A DNA stretch of 64,000 nt. Origin: Ferrimonas lipolytica. Lineage in GTDB: Bacteria; Pseudomonadota; Gammaproteobacteria; Enterobacterales; Shewanellaceae. Both the position numbers and the translations under genes were made by a program. The stretch is taken from positions 868,001-932,000 of the forward strand of contig NZ_CP051180.1 in the NCBI RefSeq assembly GCF_012295575.1. The letters run 5' to 3'. Positions 8,435 to 17,152 of the stretch are shown here, piece by piece. The notes beneath the pieces are model-generated. The model saw nothing but the letters and a program-made list of their open reading frames with translations. It ran no database searches and was not told where the DNA came from. Within the stretch, counting starts at the first letter, position 1. Every line of letters begins with the position of its first letter.

Positions 8435-8656
8435 TCAGCTGAGCCCTGAGCCTTCCCAAAATAGTTGGATAAGACCTTTTGCGATAAATCCGGCACAGCC
8501 TAAAAACAGTACCAGCCAAACGATAAAGCGGCCAAATGGCGGCACTTTACCCTGTTTAAGAACGTCCTTGATGGACATGCCGATCAGAAAAAATATCCCA
8601 GCAAAAAGCAGATTCAGTCCAAATGCTTCTAGCTGTTCATAGTTATTAATCAACAT
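8435..8656 (-). CDS. DUF2788 small membrane protein
   Basis: 73 residues with two transmembrane segments (about residues 10-27 and 45-65) separated by a short basic loop containing Lys-Gln-Gly-Lys-Val-Pro-Pro-Phe-Gly-Arg. This pattern matches DUF2788, a family found in marine gammaproteobacteria next to ybfE/fldA or ybfF. The ATG at 8656 has an AGGAAGG-type ribosome binding site. It probably heads a DUF2788-ybfE-fldA operon. Function unknown. Confidence 0.82.
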   Translation of the reverse strand: MLINNYEQLEAFGLNLLFAGIFFLIGMSIKDVLKQGKVPPFGRFIVWLVLFLGCAGFIAKGLIQLFWEGSGLS

Positions 8657-8727
8657 GGCATTACCTTCCTGGTATTCCGAGGCCGCGCACTATAGCACAG
8701 CGCTTAGATCGTGCCTATGCCCAACAA

Positions 8728-9501
8728 TCAAGCATTTGCTGTTGATCTAAAAAAGCGTATCGCCACTCGTTGGAACTGCTCGGCCTTTTCTGCGTGGAGC
8801 CAATGGCCGGTCCCAGTGATGACATGAGCCCGAGCATTAGGGAAGCGCTTAACTATTTCATTTCGGTGCTCGGGTAAGATGTAATCGGACCGTTCACCTT
8901 TGACCATCATTACTGGGCCAGAGTAAGGCGGCAGCTGCGGCAGGGCACCAATGATATTGGGGTAGCTGTCAGTCAACGCCTGTAGATTAATGCGCCACCG
9001 ATACCCACCATCGGCTAGGCGATGCAGGTTCTTGGTTAAAAATGCGGCGGTGGCAACATCGATGCCATCATGCTGCAGCTGCGCTTGTACTTGCGAACGC
9101 TTGTTGATGTTGGCCAACTCGATACGCGGTAGTGCCGCTAAGATGGTATCGTGGCGGCTTTGATAAGCGACCGGTGCAATATCGGCAACCAGCAGCGCAT
9201 CAACATTGGCGGGAAAGCGCTGGGCGTAGGTCATCGCGACCTTGCCGCCAAGGCTGTGCCCTAATAACGACCAGCTGGGCAGTTCCAGCGTGGTGCGAAT
9301 AGTGTCGAGCTGCTCAGCTACCAGCTCGAAATCGAACAACCCTAATAAAGGTGAGTCACCATGCCCAGGCAAACTGACCCGTAACGTTTGGTAACCAGCT
9401 TGGCGCAGTGCATTAGCGCAAGCGCTGAGGTTATCTAAATCGCCAAATAAGCCATGAAGAAGAACGATACATGGCCCTTCGCCTTGTAACTGATACTGCA
9501 T
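8728..9501 (-). CDS. ybfF: Alpha/beta hydrolase, esterase YbfF
   Basis: 257-residue serine esterase of the YbfF family. Seen: oxyanion segment His-Gly-Leu-Phe-Gly at residues 16-20, nucleophile elbow Gly-His-Ser-Leu-Gly-Gly near residue 87, acid in the segment after Met-Val-Lys-Gly-Glu-Arg-Ser-Asp, and catalytic His in Gly-Thr-Gly-His-Trp-Leu-His near the C-terminus. E. coli YbfF (254 residues) hydrolyses short acyl esters and acyl-CoA in vitro. It is divergent from seqA, the same arrangement as in E. coli. Confidence 0.93.
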   Translation of the reverse strand: MQYQLQGEGPCIVLLHGLFGDLDNLSACANALRQAGYQTLRVSLPGHGDSPLLGLFDFELVAEQLDTIRTTLELPSWSLLGHSLGGKVAMTYAQRFPANVDALLVADIAPVAYQSRHDTILAALPRIELANINKRSQVQAQLQHDGIDVATAAFLTKNLHRLADGGYRWRINLQALTDSYPNIIGALPQLPPYSGPVMMVKGERSDYILPEHRNEIVKRFPNARAHVITGTGHWLHAEKAEQFQRVAIRFFRSTANA

Positions 9502-9700
9502 TGTTATTCTCTGTTAGGGTTGGTTGCGGCGGCATTTTGTGCAAACTCCACAAATAAATGCAACCGCTTAGCAACGCTATTGTTGCATTCACCCCGAACT
9601 GAATTAGTTACAATAGCTTTTGCTATATAGGCATAGCCAGCGTTGAATTGTGCTGGTTATAATGCGTGCCAACGGGAACTGGAAACGATACGAATAAACA

Positions 9701-10258
9701 ATGAAATACATTGAAATCGATGACGAGCTTTATCGTCATATCGCGGGTAACACGCAACGGATTGGCGAAAGCGCGTCAGATATCTTACGTCGCTTACTGG
9801 GTTTAGAAGTTGAGTCCAGCGAAGAGTCTGTGCCAAAGCAGCTAAGCGAACCAAGCCGTGAAGCAATTGCAAAGCCAGCGAAGAAAGAGTCAACGCCAGT
9901 GCGTTCAGCTGTTGCTGAGTCCGGGGTGTTCGAAGAGCTGGTTAATGACAAGGCGCTTAGCAAGCAAAAGGGTGCAGTAGGGCGTTTTACCTACCTACTT
10001 GATGCCGTTTACCGTCAGTTCCCTAGCAGTTTTGGTGCGGTACTTGAGATCCGCGGTCGTGACCGCCTCTATTTCTCAACCGGCAAAGATGATCTGCTAG
10101 CTAGCAGTAAGACGGCCAATCCGAAACAGATTGGTTCTAGCCCTTATTGGGTGAGCGCAAACAACAACACCCGTCGAAAGCAGACTATTCTGGAAGAGGT
10201 GTTGGTTAAGTTAGGTTGCGATAGCGAGCTAGCAGACCAAATCGCGTTACAGATTTAA
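9701..10258 (+). CDS. seqA: Negative regulator of replication initiation SeqA
   Basis: 185 residues. The N-terminal oligomerisation motif (Met-Lys-Tyr-Ile-Glu-Ile-Asp-Asp-Glu-Leu-Tyr, residues 1-11) is intact. A hydrophilic linker covers about residues 40-85. The C-terminal domain that binds hemimethylated GATC ends in Ser-Pro-Tyr-Trp-Val-Ser-Ala-Asn-Asn-Asn-Thr, the DNA-contact loop. SeqA sequesters oriC after initiation and implies Dam methylation in the host. It is followed 18 bp later by pgm, the conserved seqA-pgm operon. Confidence 0.97.
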   Translation: MKYIEIDDELYRHIAGNTQRIGESASDILRRLLGLEVESSEESVPKQLSEPSREAIAKPAKKESTPVRSAVAESGVFEELVNDKALSKQKGAVGRFTYLLDAVYRQFPSSFGAVLEIRGRDRLYFSTGKDDLLASSKTANPKQIGSSPYWVSANNNTRRKQTILEEVLVKLGCDSELADQIALQI

Positions 10259-10276
10259 TCTGCCCAAGGATTTTAC

Positions 10277-11911
10277 ATGGCTTTACATGATCGAGCGGGC
10301 ACCATTGCCCGTTCTGTTGATCTGGTTGATATCCCAAAATTAATCAGCAGTTTCTACACTCAATCTCCACGCATTGATAAACCGGCCGAACGGGTTAGCT
10401 TTGGAACCTCGGGGCACCGAGGAAGCGCTTTCAAACGCAGCTTTAACCAAGCTCACATCTATGCAATTACCCAAGCGGTTATCGATTACCGCCGTAACTT
10501 TGACATTACCGGCCCGATGTATATCGGCTTTGATACTCATGCCCTTAGCCAACCGGCTTTCTATTCGGCACTGGAAGTATTAGCAGGTAATGGGGTTGAG
10601 GTTCGAATTCAGTCAAAACACGGTTACCTGCCAACGCCGGTATTATCGTTTGCAGTTATCCGCCACAATCGAGATTCAGCCACACGAGCGGATGGCTTGA
10701 TCCTTACTCCAAGCCATAACCCACCACAGGACGGCGGCATTAAATACAACCCGCCCCATGGTGGTCCTGCTGATACTGATGTCACTGATTTTGTGGCTGA
10801 GCGAGCCAATCACTATCTAGCCAACAACCTTGAAGGTGTGCGTCGAGTTAACCGCGATGTGGCTGAAGCGACCGGTTTGATTAAACCAGTCGATATGATT
10901 GGCGCCTACGTTGAAGCCCTTGGCTCAGTGGTTGATCTTGAAGCCGTTGCTAAAGCGGGAGTAAAGCTTGGTGTTGACCCAATGGGCGGCGCCGCCGTAT
11001 CGGTTTGGTCGCGTATAGCGAAGCGTTACCAGCTTGATTTAACCGTTACCAACGACCGGGTCGACGCGGCATTTGGCTTTATGGCACTGGATAAAGACGG
11101 TGCCATTCGCATGGATTGCTCCAGCGCCGCAGCCATGGCACCGCTGTTATCATTGAAGGATAGCTTCGATCTGGCTGTTGCCAATGATCCCGATGCGGAT
11201 CGCCACGGCATTGTGTGTGCTGATGGCGGCTTAATGAACCCAAACCACTACCTTGCTGTGGCTATCAACTACTTGGTTGGCCATCGCCCTAACTGGAATA
11301 ATCAAGCAGCTATTGGCAAGACTTTGGTATCCAGTGCGATGATTGACAAGGTGGTAGCGCAACATCAACGCCGATTGATGGAAGTGCCCGTTGGCTTTAA
11401 ATGGTTTGTTGATGGCTTAGCCAATGGCAGCGTGGTGTTTGGTGGCGAAGAGAGCGCTGGTGCCAGCTTCCCAGACTTTGCTGGCGCGGCATTCTCTACC
11501 GACAAAGACGGCTTTATCTTATGTTTGCTGGCAGCAGAGATCCTCGCGGTTACCGGTAAATCACCAGCGGCGCACTACGCTGAGCTAGAGCAGCAGTTTG
11601 GCGCGCACTACTACCGCCGTGTTGATGCACCCGCATCAGATAAGATCCGTCAGGCGTTAAAAACCTTAAGTGCTGATGATTTAGGCCAAGACCAGCTCGC
11701 GGGCGATCCTATTGAAGCGGCACTGACTGAGGCCCCAGGTAATGGCGCCGCCATTGGTGGCCTTAAAGTGGTGACCAAGCGTGGCTGGTTTGCAGCTCGC
11801 CCGTCGGGCACTGAGCCAATCTATAAGATCTACGCCGAAAGCAGCGACAGTGAAACTCACCTCGAACAGTTGCTGGTTCAAGCACAGCAATTGATTGCTA
11901 AGATCGCCTAA
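10277..11911 (+). CDS. pgm: Phosphoglucomutase, alpha-D-glucose specific
   Basis: 544-residue phosphohexomutase interconverting glucose-1-phosphate and glucose-6-phosphate, linking glycolysis to nucleotide sugars and glycogen. Seen: Gly-Thr-Ser-Gly-His-Arg-Gly near residue 45, the phosphoserine loop Thr-Pro-Ser-His-Asn-Pro near residue 148, the metal loop Asp-Pro-Asp-Ala-Asp-Arg near 305, the sugar loop Gly-Gly-Glu-Glu-Ser-Ala-Gly near 392, and the phosphate-binding C-terminal Arg-Pro-Ser-Gly-Thr-Glu-Pro. Length agrees with E. coli Pgm (546). Cotranscribed with seqA and ended by a strong terminator. Confidence 0.97.
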   Translation: MALHDRAGTIARSVDLVDIPKLISSFYTQSPRIDKPAERVSFGTSGHRGSAFKRSFNQAHIYAITQAVIDYRRNFDITGPMYIGFDTHALSQPAFYSALEVLAGNGVEVRIQSKHGYLPTPVLSFAVIRHNRDSATRADGLILTPSHNPPQDGGIKYNPPHGGPADTDVTDFVAERANHYLANNLEGVRRVNRDVAEATGLIKPVDMIGAYVEALGSVVDLEAVAKAGVKLGVDPMGGAAVSVWSRIAKRYQLDLTVTNDRVDAAFGFMALDKDGAIRMDCSSAAAMAPLLSLKDSFDLAVANDPDADRHGIVCADGGLMNPNHYLAVAINYLVGHRPNWNNQAAIGKTLVSSAMIDKVVAQHQRRLMEVPVGFKWFVDGLANGSVVFGGEESAGASFPDFAGAAFSTDKDGFILCLLAAEILAVTGKSPAAHYAELEQQFGAHYYRRVDAPASDKIRQALKTLSADDLGQDQLAGDPIEAALTEAPGNGAAIGGLKVVTKRGWFAARPSGTEPIYKIYAESSDSETHLEQLLVQAQQLIAKIA

Positions 11912-11929
11912 CGTTTCGCAGCGTATACT

Positions 11930-11957
11930 AAGGGAAGCCAAGTGGCTTCCCTTTTTT
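11930..11957 (+). terminator. Intrinsic terminator of seqA-pgm
   Basis: AAGGGAAGCCA / TGGCTTCCCTT stem with a 2-nt loop region, followed by a T-rich tract, 19 bp after the pgm stop. Confidence 0.9.
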
Positions 11958-12042
11958 CTTGTGCCAGCTTAAGGCTGTGAGTGGAGCCGGAGCGACAAGC
12001 AGGGTAAACTTGCGCGCTAATAACCAGTTGAAGAGATAAATT

Positions 12043-12972
12043 ATGGCGATCCAGTGGTTCCCTGGCCATATGAATAAGGCCCGGCGTGAGATTAAAGAGG
12101 TCATGCCGCAGATGGATGTGATCATCGAAGTACTTGATGCTCGCGTACCATATAGCAGTGAAAACCCAATGGTGGCGCAACTGCGTCGCGATAAGCCAGT
12201 AATCAAAGTCTTCAACAAAGCCGATTTGGCTGATCCGCTGCTTACCGAGCAATGGATGGCTTATCTGGAACAGCAACGTGGGGTTAAAACCTTAGCGTTG
12301 GATACCGATAAAGCCGGCCATGTGCATAAGATCAGCGAACTGTGCAAAAAATTGGTCCCGAATAAAGTCGGTAACGATAAGCAGATCAAAGCGATGATCA
12401 TGGGCATTCCGAACGTAGGCAAATCAACGCTTATCAACACCATGGCTAAGCGTATCGTCGCCAAAACCGGTAACGAGCCAGCAGTGACTAAAGCCCAACA
12501 GCGGATCAAGCTGGAAGAGGGGATCATGCTGTACGATACCCCAGGAATGCTATGGCCAAAACTTGAGAATGAACATTACGGTTTTCGATTGGCTGCCATT
12601 GCCGCGGTACGCGACACCGTTGTTGATTACTCAGAGTTGGGTAGCTACGTATCTGAATATCTGCTGGCGGCCTACCCAGAGCGGCTAGAGGAACGCTATA
12701 AGCTGGATGAACTGCCACAAACGGACTGGGAATTTATGGAAGCGGCCGGTAAGAAACGCGGCTGTGTTCGCGGTGGTGGGCGCGTCGATCTTGAACGCTT
12801 TGGTGCCATTCTCATTAACGAGTTGCGAGATGGAACCCTAGGTGGCATTACGCTTGAAACGCCAGCGATGATGGAAGTGGAAGAGGCTGAGTTGCAAAAG
12901 AAGCGTGAGCGCGAAGAAGCCGCTAAGCAGGCCAAAGAGGAAGAGAAAGCCAATCGACGTAAACGTCGTTAA
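12043..12972 (+). CDS. Circularly permuted ribosome-biogenesis GTPase, YlqF/RbgA type
   Basis: 309 residues. GTPase motifs appear in permuted order: G4 Asn-Lys-Ala-Asp-Leu-Ala-Asp near residue 59, then G1 Gly-Ile-Pro-Asn-Val-Gly-Lys-Ser-Thr near 123, then G3 Asp-Thr-Pro-Gly near 166. N-terminal Trp-Phe-Pro-Gly-His-Met is the signature of YlqF/RbgA GTPases, which help assemble the 50S subunit in Bacillus. The C-terminal tail from about residue 270 is a highly charged Lys/Arg/Glu helix, probably RNA-binding. It is a single gene with its own terminator. The exact ribosomal step in gammaproteobacteria is not established. Confidence 0.9.
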   Translation: MAIQWFPGHMNKARREIKEVMPQMDVIIEVLDARVPYSSENPMVAQLRRDKPVIKVFNKADLADPLLTEQWMAYLEQQRGVKTLALDTDKAGHVHKISELCKKLVPNKVGNDKQIKAMIMGIPNVGKSTLINTMAKRIVAKTGNEPAVTKAQQRIKLEEGIMLYDTPGMLWPKLENEHYGFRLAAIAAVRDTVVDYSELGSYVSEYLLAAYPERLEERYKLDELPQTDWEFMEAAGKKRGCVRGGGRVDLERFGAILINELRDGTLGGITLETPAMMEVEEAELQKKREREEAAKQAKEEEKANRRKRR

Positions 12973-12998
12973 GTTTGATTATCTTCAGTTAAATGCCA

Positions 12999-13024
12999 AA
13001 CCCGAGCTAAGCTCGGGTTTGTTG
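12999..13024 (+). terminator. Intrinsic terminator of the YlqF-type GTPase
   Basis: AACCCGAGC / GCTCGGGTT stem, 3-nt loop, then a short T-rich tail. Confidence 0.9.
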
Positions 13025-13103
13025 TTTGTGGCAGCCGCAATAATCGGCAGTGCTGTGCCTTCGCCATGCGTAGTTGCCAATGTCATCTAGTCTGGCGGTT
13101 AGT

Positions 13104-13586
13104 TTAAAAGAATGGCAGGTGGCAGCTTGGTAGCTCGTGCTTACCAAAGTAGTTCTGGTGGTACTCCTCGGCATCCCAAAAGGTGGTGGCTGGCACGATT
13201 TCGGTAACGATGGTGTTGCCGGCCCAGTAGCCGGTTTGGCTGATTTGATGTTTGGTTTGTTCAGCCACTATTTTTTGATTGTCGTTATGGTAAAACACCA
13301 CTGAACGGTATTGGCTACCCACGTCCTCACCTTGTTGATGGACAGTCGTTGGGTTGTGATACTGCCAGAATACCTGCAGCAACTGTTCGAAACTGACCAC
13401 CACCGGGTCAAACTCAAGTTGTACTACTTCGGCGTGGCCAGTATCACCAGCTTTCACTTGCGCATAGGTCGGATTATCAAGGTGGCCGCCCATATAGCCA
13501 CAACGTACCGCAGTTACTCCGTCAATCTCACGAATAAACTGTTCAACACCCCAAAAACATCCGGCGCCAAAGGTTGCTACTGCCAT
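13104..13586 (-). CDS. msrA: Peptide methionine-(S)-S-oxide reductase MsrA
   Basis: 160-residue enzyme that reduces methionine S-sulfoxide in proteins. The catalytic motif Gly-Ala-Gly-Cys-Phe-Trp-Gly is at residues 7-13. Also seen: Gly-Tyr-Met-Gly-Gly, His-Ala-Glu-Val-Val, Phe-Trp-Gln-Tyr-His-Asn-Pro-Thr and Gln-Tyr-Arg-Ser. The C-terminus ends near a second Cys (Pro-Ser-Cys-His) that could serve as the resolving cysteine. This is the short MsrA form without the E. coli N-terminal extension. Four tandem MetJ-like boxes lie about 40-70 bp upstream of its start codon, so methionine-dependent control is possible. Confidence 0.94.
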   Translation of the reverse strand: MAVATFGAGCFWGVEQFIREIDGVTAVRCGYMGGHLDNPTYAQVKAGDTGHAEVVQLEFDPVVVSFEQLLQVFWQYHNPTTVHQQGEDVGSQYRSVVFYHNDNQKIVAEQTKHQISQTGYWAGNTIVTEIVPATTFWDAEEYHQNYFGKHELPSCHLPFF

Positions 13587-13625
13587 GGTGATACTCCTTC
13601 CGACCTAACTGAACGATAAAAGTCT

Positions 13626-13657
13626 AAACGTTAAGATGTTTAGATGGCTAAACGTCC
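13626..13657. promoter_or_regulatory. Four tandem MetJ-like boxes upstream of msrA
   Basis: Four contiguous 8-bp units, AAACGTTA, AGATGTTT, AGATGGCT and AAACGTCC, match the met box AGACGTCT at 5, 6, 6 and 6 positions. Contiguous 8-bp phasing is the hallmark of MetJ operators. The site is 40-71 bp upstream of the msrA start and about 110 bp upstream of the divergent astE start. Binding is inferred, not shown. Confidence 0.5.
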
Positions 13658-13764
13658 ATGGAGAATAATGTCACGGCGGCGGAATTACAACCATTGTGTG
13701 CAGGAGAATTGTTGTGGTGGCCTTGGTACACTGCCTGCAGATCATTTGCTCAAGGAGAAGAGCC

Positions 13765-14772
13765 TTGCTACAACAACATCACGACCTGCTGTCGCACACC
13801 CTGAAGTATCCATCGAATTTACCGCAACAAGAACAGTTTGAGTTGGCTGGTGGAGTAGAGGTAAGCCTTACCGATGTGGGGATCTTGCGGTTCGAACCGC
13901 CACAACCGGATGCGGCTGATATTGTTTTGTCTGCTGGCGTGCATGGTAACGAAACTGGGCCAATAGAGTTGCTTAACCGACTGGTGCAAGAACTGCTAGC
14001 TGGAACCTTGAACTGTCGTAATCGACTGCTTATTTTACTCGGTAACCCGCCAGCGATGGTCGTGGGTAAGCGCGAGTTAGAACACAATATGAATCGCTTG
14101 TTTAGTGGTAATCATTCGAACTATCAAGGCGATGAAGCACAACGAGCGAAACGATTGGAGTTGGCGGTTACTGAGTTTTTCCAGCAACGAGACGGACAGC
14201 GCTACCACTATGATCTGCACACTGCCATTCGCGATTCGAAACGGGAGAAGTTTGCAATCTACCCGTTCCGTCATGGTAAGCCGTGGAAACGTCAACAGCT
14301 GGCCTTTTTGGCCAATGGCGGCATTGATACCGCGCTGTTAATCCATTCGCCTCAAACCACTTTCAGCTACTTTAGCTCCAACCAATTCGGTGCCGATGCC
14401 TTTACGGTGGAATTAGGAAAGGTGCGCCCATTTGGTCACAACGATAGCCAGTCGGTTGCACAGATTGAAAGCCAGTTACGACGTTTAATCAGTGCAGAAC
14501 CGGTGTTGATTGATGCGGCAGCACCACTGACGGTGTTTGACGTAGCCCAAGAGATCAATAAACAAAGCGATGCCTTTACCCTTAATTTTGCCGACGATGC
14601 CGCTAATTTTACTGAGTACCAACGGGGTGATCTATTGGCGCAGGATGGAGAGGTTGAATATCGTGCTAAGGCCGATGGGGAAGCGATTGTGTTCCCAAAC
14701 GCCAAGGTCGCTCTGGGGCAACGGGCGTTGCTTACGGTTCTACCAGTGGGCGCAGAGCAACCATTTGAGTAA
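13765..14772 (+). CDS. astE: Succinylglutamate desuccinylase / AstE family
   Basis: 336 residues from TTG 13765, chosen because AAGGAGAAG lies 5-8 bp upstream; longer in-frame starts give a spurious Cys/Arg-rich leader. Zinc peptidase-like fold of the AstE/aspartoacylase family: Gly-Val-His-Gly-Asn-Glu-Thr-Gly-Pro (zinc His and Glu), Gly-Asn-Pro-Pro-Ala, Glu-His-Asn-Met-Asn-Arg-Leu-Phe, Tyr-Asp-Leu-His-Thr-Ala-Ile-Arg (third zinc ligand), and Val-Glu-Leu-Gly-Lys-Val. AstE releases succinate and glutamate in the last step of the AST arginine pathway. No astA, astB, astC or astD lies nearby, so those genes, if present, are elsewhere, or the enzyme has another substrate. Confidence 0.88.
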   Translation: MLQQHHDLLSHTLKYPSNLPQQEQFELAGGVEVSLTDVGILRFEPPQPDAADIVLSAGVHGNETGPIELLNRLVQELLAGTLNCRNRLLILLGNPPAMVVGKRELEHNMNRLFSGNHSNYQGDEAQRAKRLELAVTEFFQQRDGQRYHYDLHTAIRDSKREKFAIYPFRHGKPWKRQQLAFLANGGIDTALLIHSPQTTFSYFSSNQFGADAFTVELGKVRPFGHNDSQSVAQIESQLRRLISAEPVLIDAAAPLTVFDVAQEINKQSDAFTLNFADDAANFTEYQRGDLLAQDGEVEYRAKADGEAIVFPNAKVALGQRALLTVLPVGAEQPFE

Positions 14773-14786
14773 TTAATCTAATCAAA

Positions 14787-14816
14787 CACCGCTGTAAAAG
14801 GGGTTTTACAGCGGTG
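14787..14816 (+). terminator. Strong hairpin between astE and the bkd operon
   Basis: CACCGCTGTAAAA / TTTTACAGCGGTG perfect 13-bp stem with a GGGG loop. It can act as a terminator for astE. Confidence 0.8.
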
Positions 14817-14981
14817 GCGCAACCATCACTGACTTTAAGTGGACGCTTGGTTGTGTGGCATTACTGTGGCAGGTAACTTGCTCTGATGTCGTCAACTGGA
14901 TGTCATTAAATAAAACAAAAATTGACATCAAGGTAGTTGGCGAAAGGCGATAACAACACCAGACATATTGGACGTTAAGTG

Positions 14982-16166
14982 ATGACAGACAACTCTGCCC
15001 AACCACAGCATTGTACCGAGGCCACATTGGTCGACGGGCATGCGTTGGTGTTTCCAACCTTACGAGTTCTGCAGGCGGATGGGTCGCTCTATGAACAGGC
15101 TCAATTACCACAAATCGACAAGGCCTCAGCGCTAAAGATCTACCATAGCTGCGTATTTACAAGGGTTCTAGACGAGCGGATGCTGGCGGCCCAACGGCAA
15201 GGGCGAATCAGCTTCTACATGACCTGCACCGGCGAAGAAGCAGCGGTACTTGGTGCGGCGGCGGCCTTGGATGACGCAGACATGATCATGGCTCAATACC
15301 GTGAACATGCAGCACTGCATTACCGCGGCTTTACCCTCGAGCAGTTTATGAACCAGATGTTTTCCAACATCAACGATCTGGGCAAAGGACGGCAAATGCC
15401 GATCCATTACGGCAGTAAAGCGCTGCATTACATGACCATCTCATCGCCATTGGGAACGCAGATCCCGCAAGCAGCAGGTTACGCCTATGGTCAAAAGATG
15501 CGTGGTGAGGACAACGTTACCATCTGCTTCTTTGGTGAAGGGGCTGCCTCCGAAGGGGACTTTCACGCTGGCTTAAATATGGCGGCAGTGCATCAAGCTC
15601 CAGTGATCTTCTTCTGTCGTAATAATGGCTATGCCATCTCGACTCCAGCAGAAGAGCAGTACGCTGGCGATGGCATTGCTCCCCGTGGCGTAGGCTACGG
15701 CATCAAGACCATTCGTGTTGATGGCAACGATATGCTCGCCGTGCTGGCGGCAACCCAATTAGCACGTCAGGTTGCACTGGAACAACAATGCCCTGTATTG
15801 ATCGAAGCGATGAGTTATCGCTTAGGGGCGCACTCAAGCTCAGACGATCCTTCCGGTTATCGCAGTAAGGAGGAGGAGCAGAAATGGCGAGAGCACGATC
15901 CGGTGTTGCGTTACAAGTTGTGGCTGCAAGCGCAGGGGTGGTGGAGTGAGAGCGATGATGAAGCCCTGTATCAGCAGTACAAACAAGAAGTACTTGCTGC
16001 GGTAAAGGTTGCCGAAGTGCTGCCGATGCCAGAACTTAGCACCTTAGTAACCGATGTCTACGACGAGGTTCCTAAGCACCTGAGCGAACAGTTAGAGCAG
16101 GTTAAGACTCAAGTACAACAATACCCAGAATACTATCGCGCCACCGCTGGCAAGGAGCACCTGTAA
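14982..16166 (+). CDS. bkdA1: Branched-chain 2-oxoacid dehydrogenase E1 alpha subunit
   Basis: About 394 residues, thiamine-diphosphate-dependent E1 alpha. Seen: Tyr-Arg-Glu-His-Ala-Ala-Leu near residue 107, the TPP motif [11 protein letters not shown] running to Asn-Asn-Gly-Tyr-Ala-Ile-Ser, and a phosphorylation-loop-like segment [12 protein letters not shown]. With E1 beta it oxidatively decarboxylates the 2-oxoacids of valine, leucine and isoleucine. It heads a three-gene operon; its last base is the first base of the next start codon. The ATG at 14982 is preferred over the adjacent GTG. Confidence 0.93.
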   Translation: MTDNSAQPQHCTEATLVDGHALVFPTLRVLQADGSLYEQAQLPQIDKASALKIYHSCVFTRVLDERMLAAQRQGRISFYMTCTGEEAAVLGAAAALDDADMIMAQYREHAALHYRGFTLEQFMNQMFSNINDLGKGRQMPIHYGSKALHYMTISSPLGTQIPQAAGYAYGQKMRGEDNVTICFFGEGAASEGDFHAGLNMAAVHQAPVIFFCRNNGYAISTPAEEQYAGDGIAPRGVGYGIKTIRVDGNDMLAVLAATQLARQVALEQQCPVLIEAMSYRLGAHSSSDDPSGYRSKEEEQKWREHDPVLRYKLWLQAQGWWSESDDEALYQQYKQEVLAAVKVAEVLPMPELSTLVTDVYDEVPKHLSEQLEQVKTQVQQYPEYYRATAGKEHL

Positions 16167-17143
16167 TGGCCAAGATGAATTTACTACAGGCCATTAACGA
16201 GGCGCTTGATATTGCTATGGGCAATGACGACACAGTGGTTGTCTTTGGTGAGGACGTTGGTCACTTTGGTGGGGTGTTTCGCGCTACTGCCAAGCTGCAG
16301 GATAAGTTTGGTAAAGATCGTTGTTTCAATACCCCGCTTACTGAGCAAGGGATTATCGGCTTTGCTAATGGTATGGCTGCTCAAGGTATGCGGCCAGTAG
16401 CTGAAATCCAGTTTGCTGATTACATCTTTCCCGCTTTCGATCAGATCGTTAATGAAACCGCTAAGTTCCGTTACCGCAGTGGCAATGAGTTTGATGTGGG
16501 CGGCCTAACCATCCGTACTCCTTATGGTGGTGGTATCGCCGGTGGCCACTATCATTCGCAATCTCCGGAAGCTTATTTTACCCAAACCCCCGGATTGAAG
16601 GTGGTTGTACCCCGTAACCCAGAGCAAGCGAAAGGACTACTGTTAGCGTCGATCCGTGATAATAATCCGGTGATATTCTTTGAACCGAAGCGGCTCTATC
16701 GCGCCTCGGTCGGTGAGGTTCCTGAGGGGGACTACGAGATCCCCTTATCAGCCGCTGAGGTGGTTAAAACCGGCAGCGATATAACCCTGCTAGGTTGGGG
16801 GGCACAGATGGAGTTGATTGAAGCAGCGGCGAAAAGAGCTGAAAATGACGGCATCAGCTGTGAAATTATTGATTTACGTACACTCATGCCATGGGATGTT
16901 GATACCGTTGCTCAATCAGTTATCAACACCGGAAGGTTACTGATAAGCCACGAAGCACCGTTAAGTGGTGGTTTCGCCGGTGAGATTGCCGCCACCATTC
17001 AAGAGCAGTGCTTTCTTTATTTAGAGGCGCCGATTGCTCGGGTTTGTGGTTTAGATACACCATACCCGTTGTCGTTAGAGAAAGAACACATGGCTAACGA
17101 ACATAAAATATTTGAAGCGATTAAAACCTGCGTCAATTTCTAG
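16166..17143 (+). CDS. bkdA2: Branched-chain 2-oxoacid dehydrogenase E1 beta subunit
   Basis: 325 residues. Transketolase-like pyrimidine-binding domain with Phe-Gly-Glu-Asp-Val-Gly near residue 27, Pro-Leu-Thr-Glu-Gln-Gly-Ile, Glu-Ile-Gln-Phe-Ala-Asp-Tyr and [10 protein letters not shown]. The C-terminal transketolase domain contains [10 protein letters not shown]. Together with the alpha subunit it forms the alpha2beta2 E1 component. Translationally coupled to the alpha gene by a 1-bp overlap of stop and start. Confidence 0.95.
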   Translation: MAKMNLLQAINEALDIAMGNDDTVVVFGEDVGHFGGVFRATAKLQDKFGKDRCFNTPLTEQGIIGFANGMAAQGMRPVAEIQFADYIFPAFDQIVNETAKFRYRSGNEFDVGGLTIRTPYGGGIAGGHYHSQSPEAYFTQTPGLKVVVPRNPEQAKGLLLASIRDNNPVIFFEPKRLYRASVGEVPEGDYEIPLSAAEVVKTGSDITLLGWGAQMELIEAAAKRAENDGISCEIIDLRTLMPWDVDTVAQSVINTGRLLISHEAPLSGGFAGEIAATIQEQCFLYLEAPIARVCGLDTPYPLSLEKEHMANEHKIFEAIKTCVNF

Positions 17144-17152
17144 GGAGTGGCA

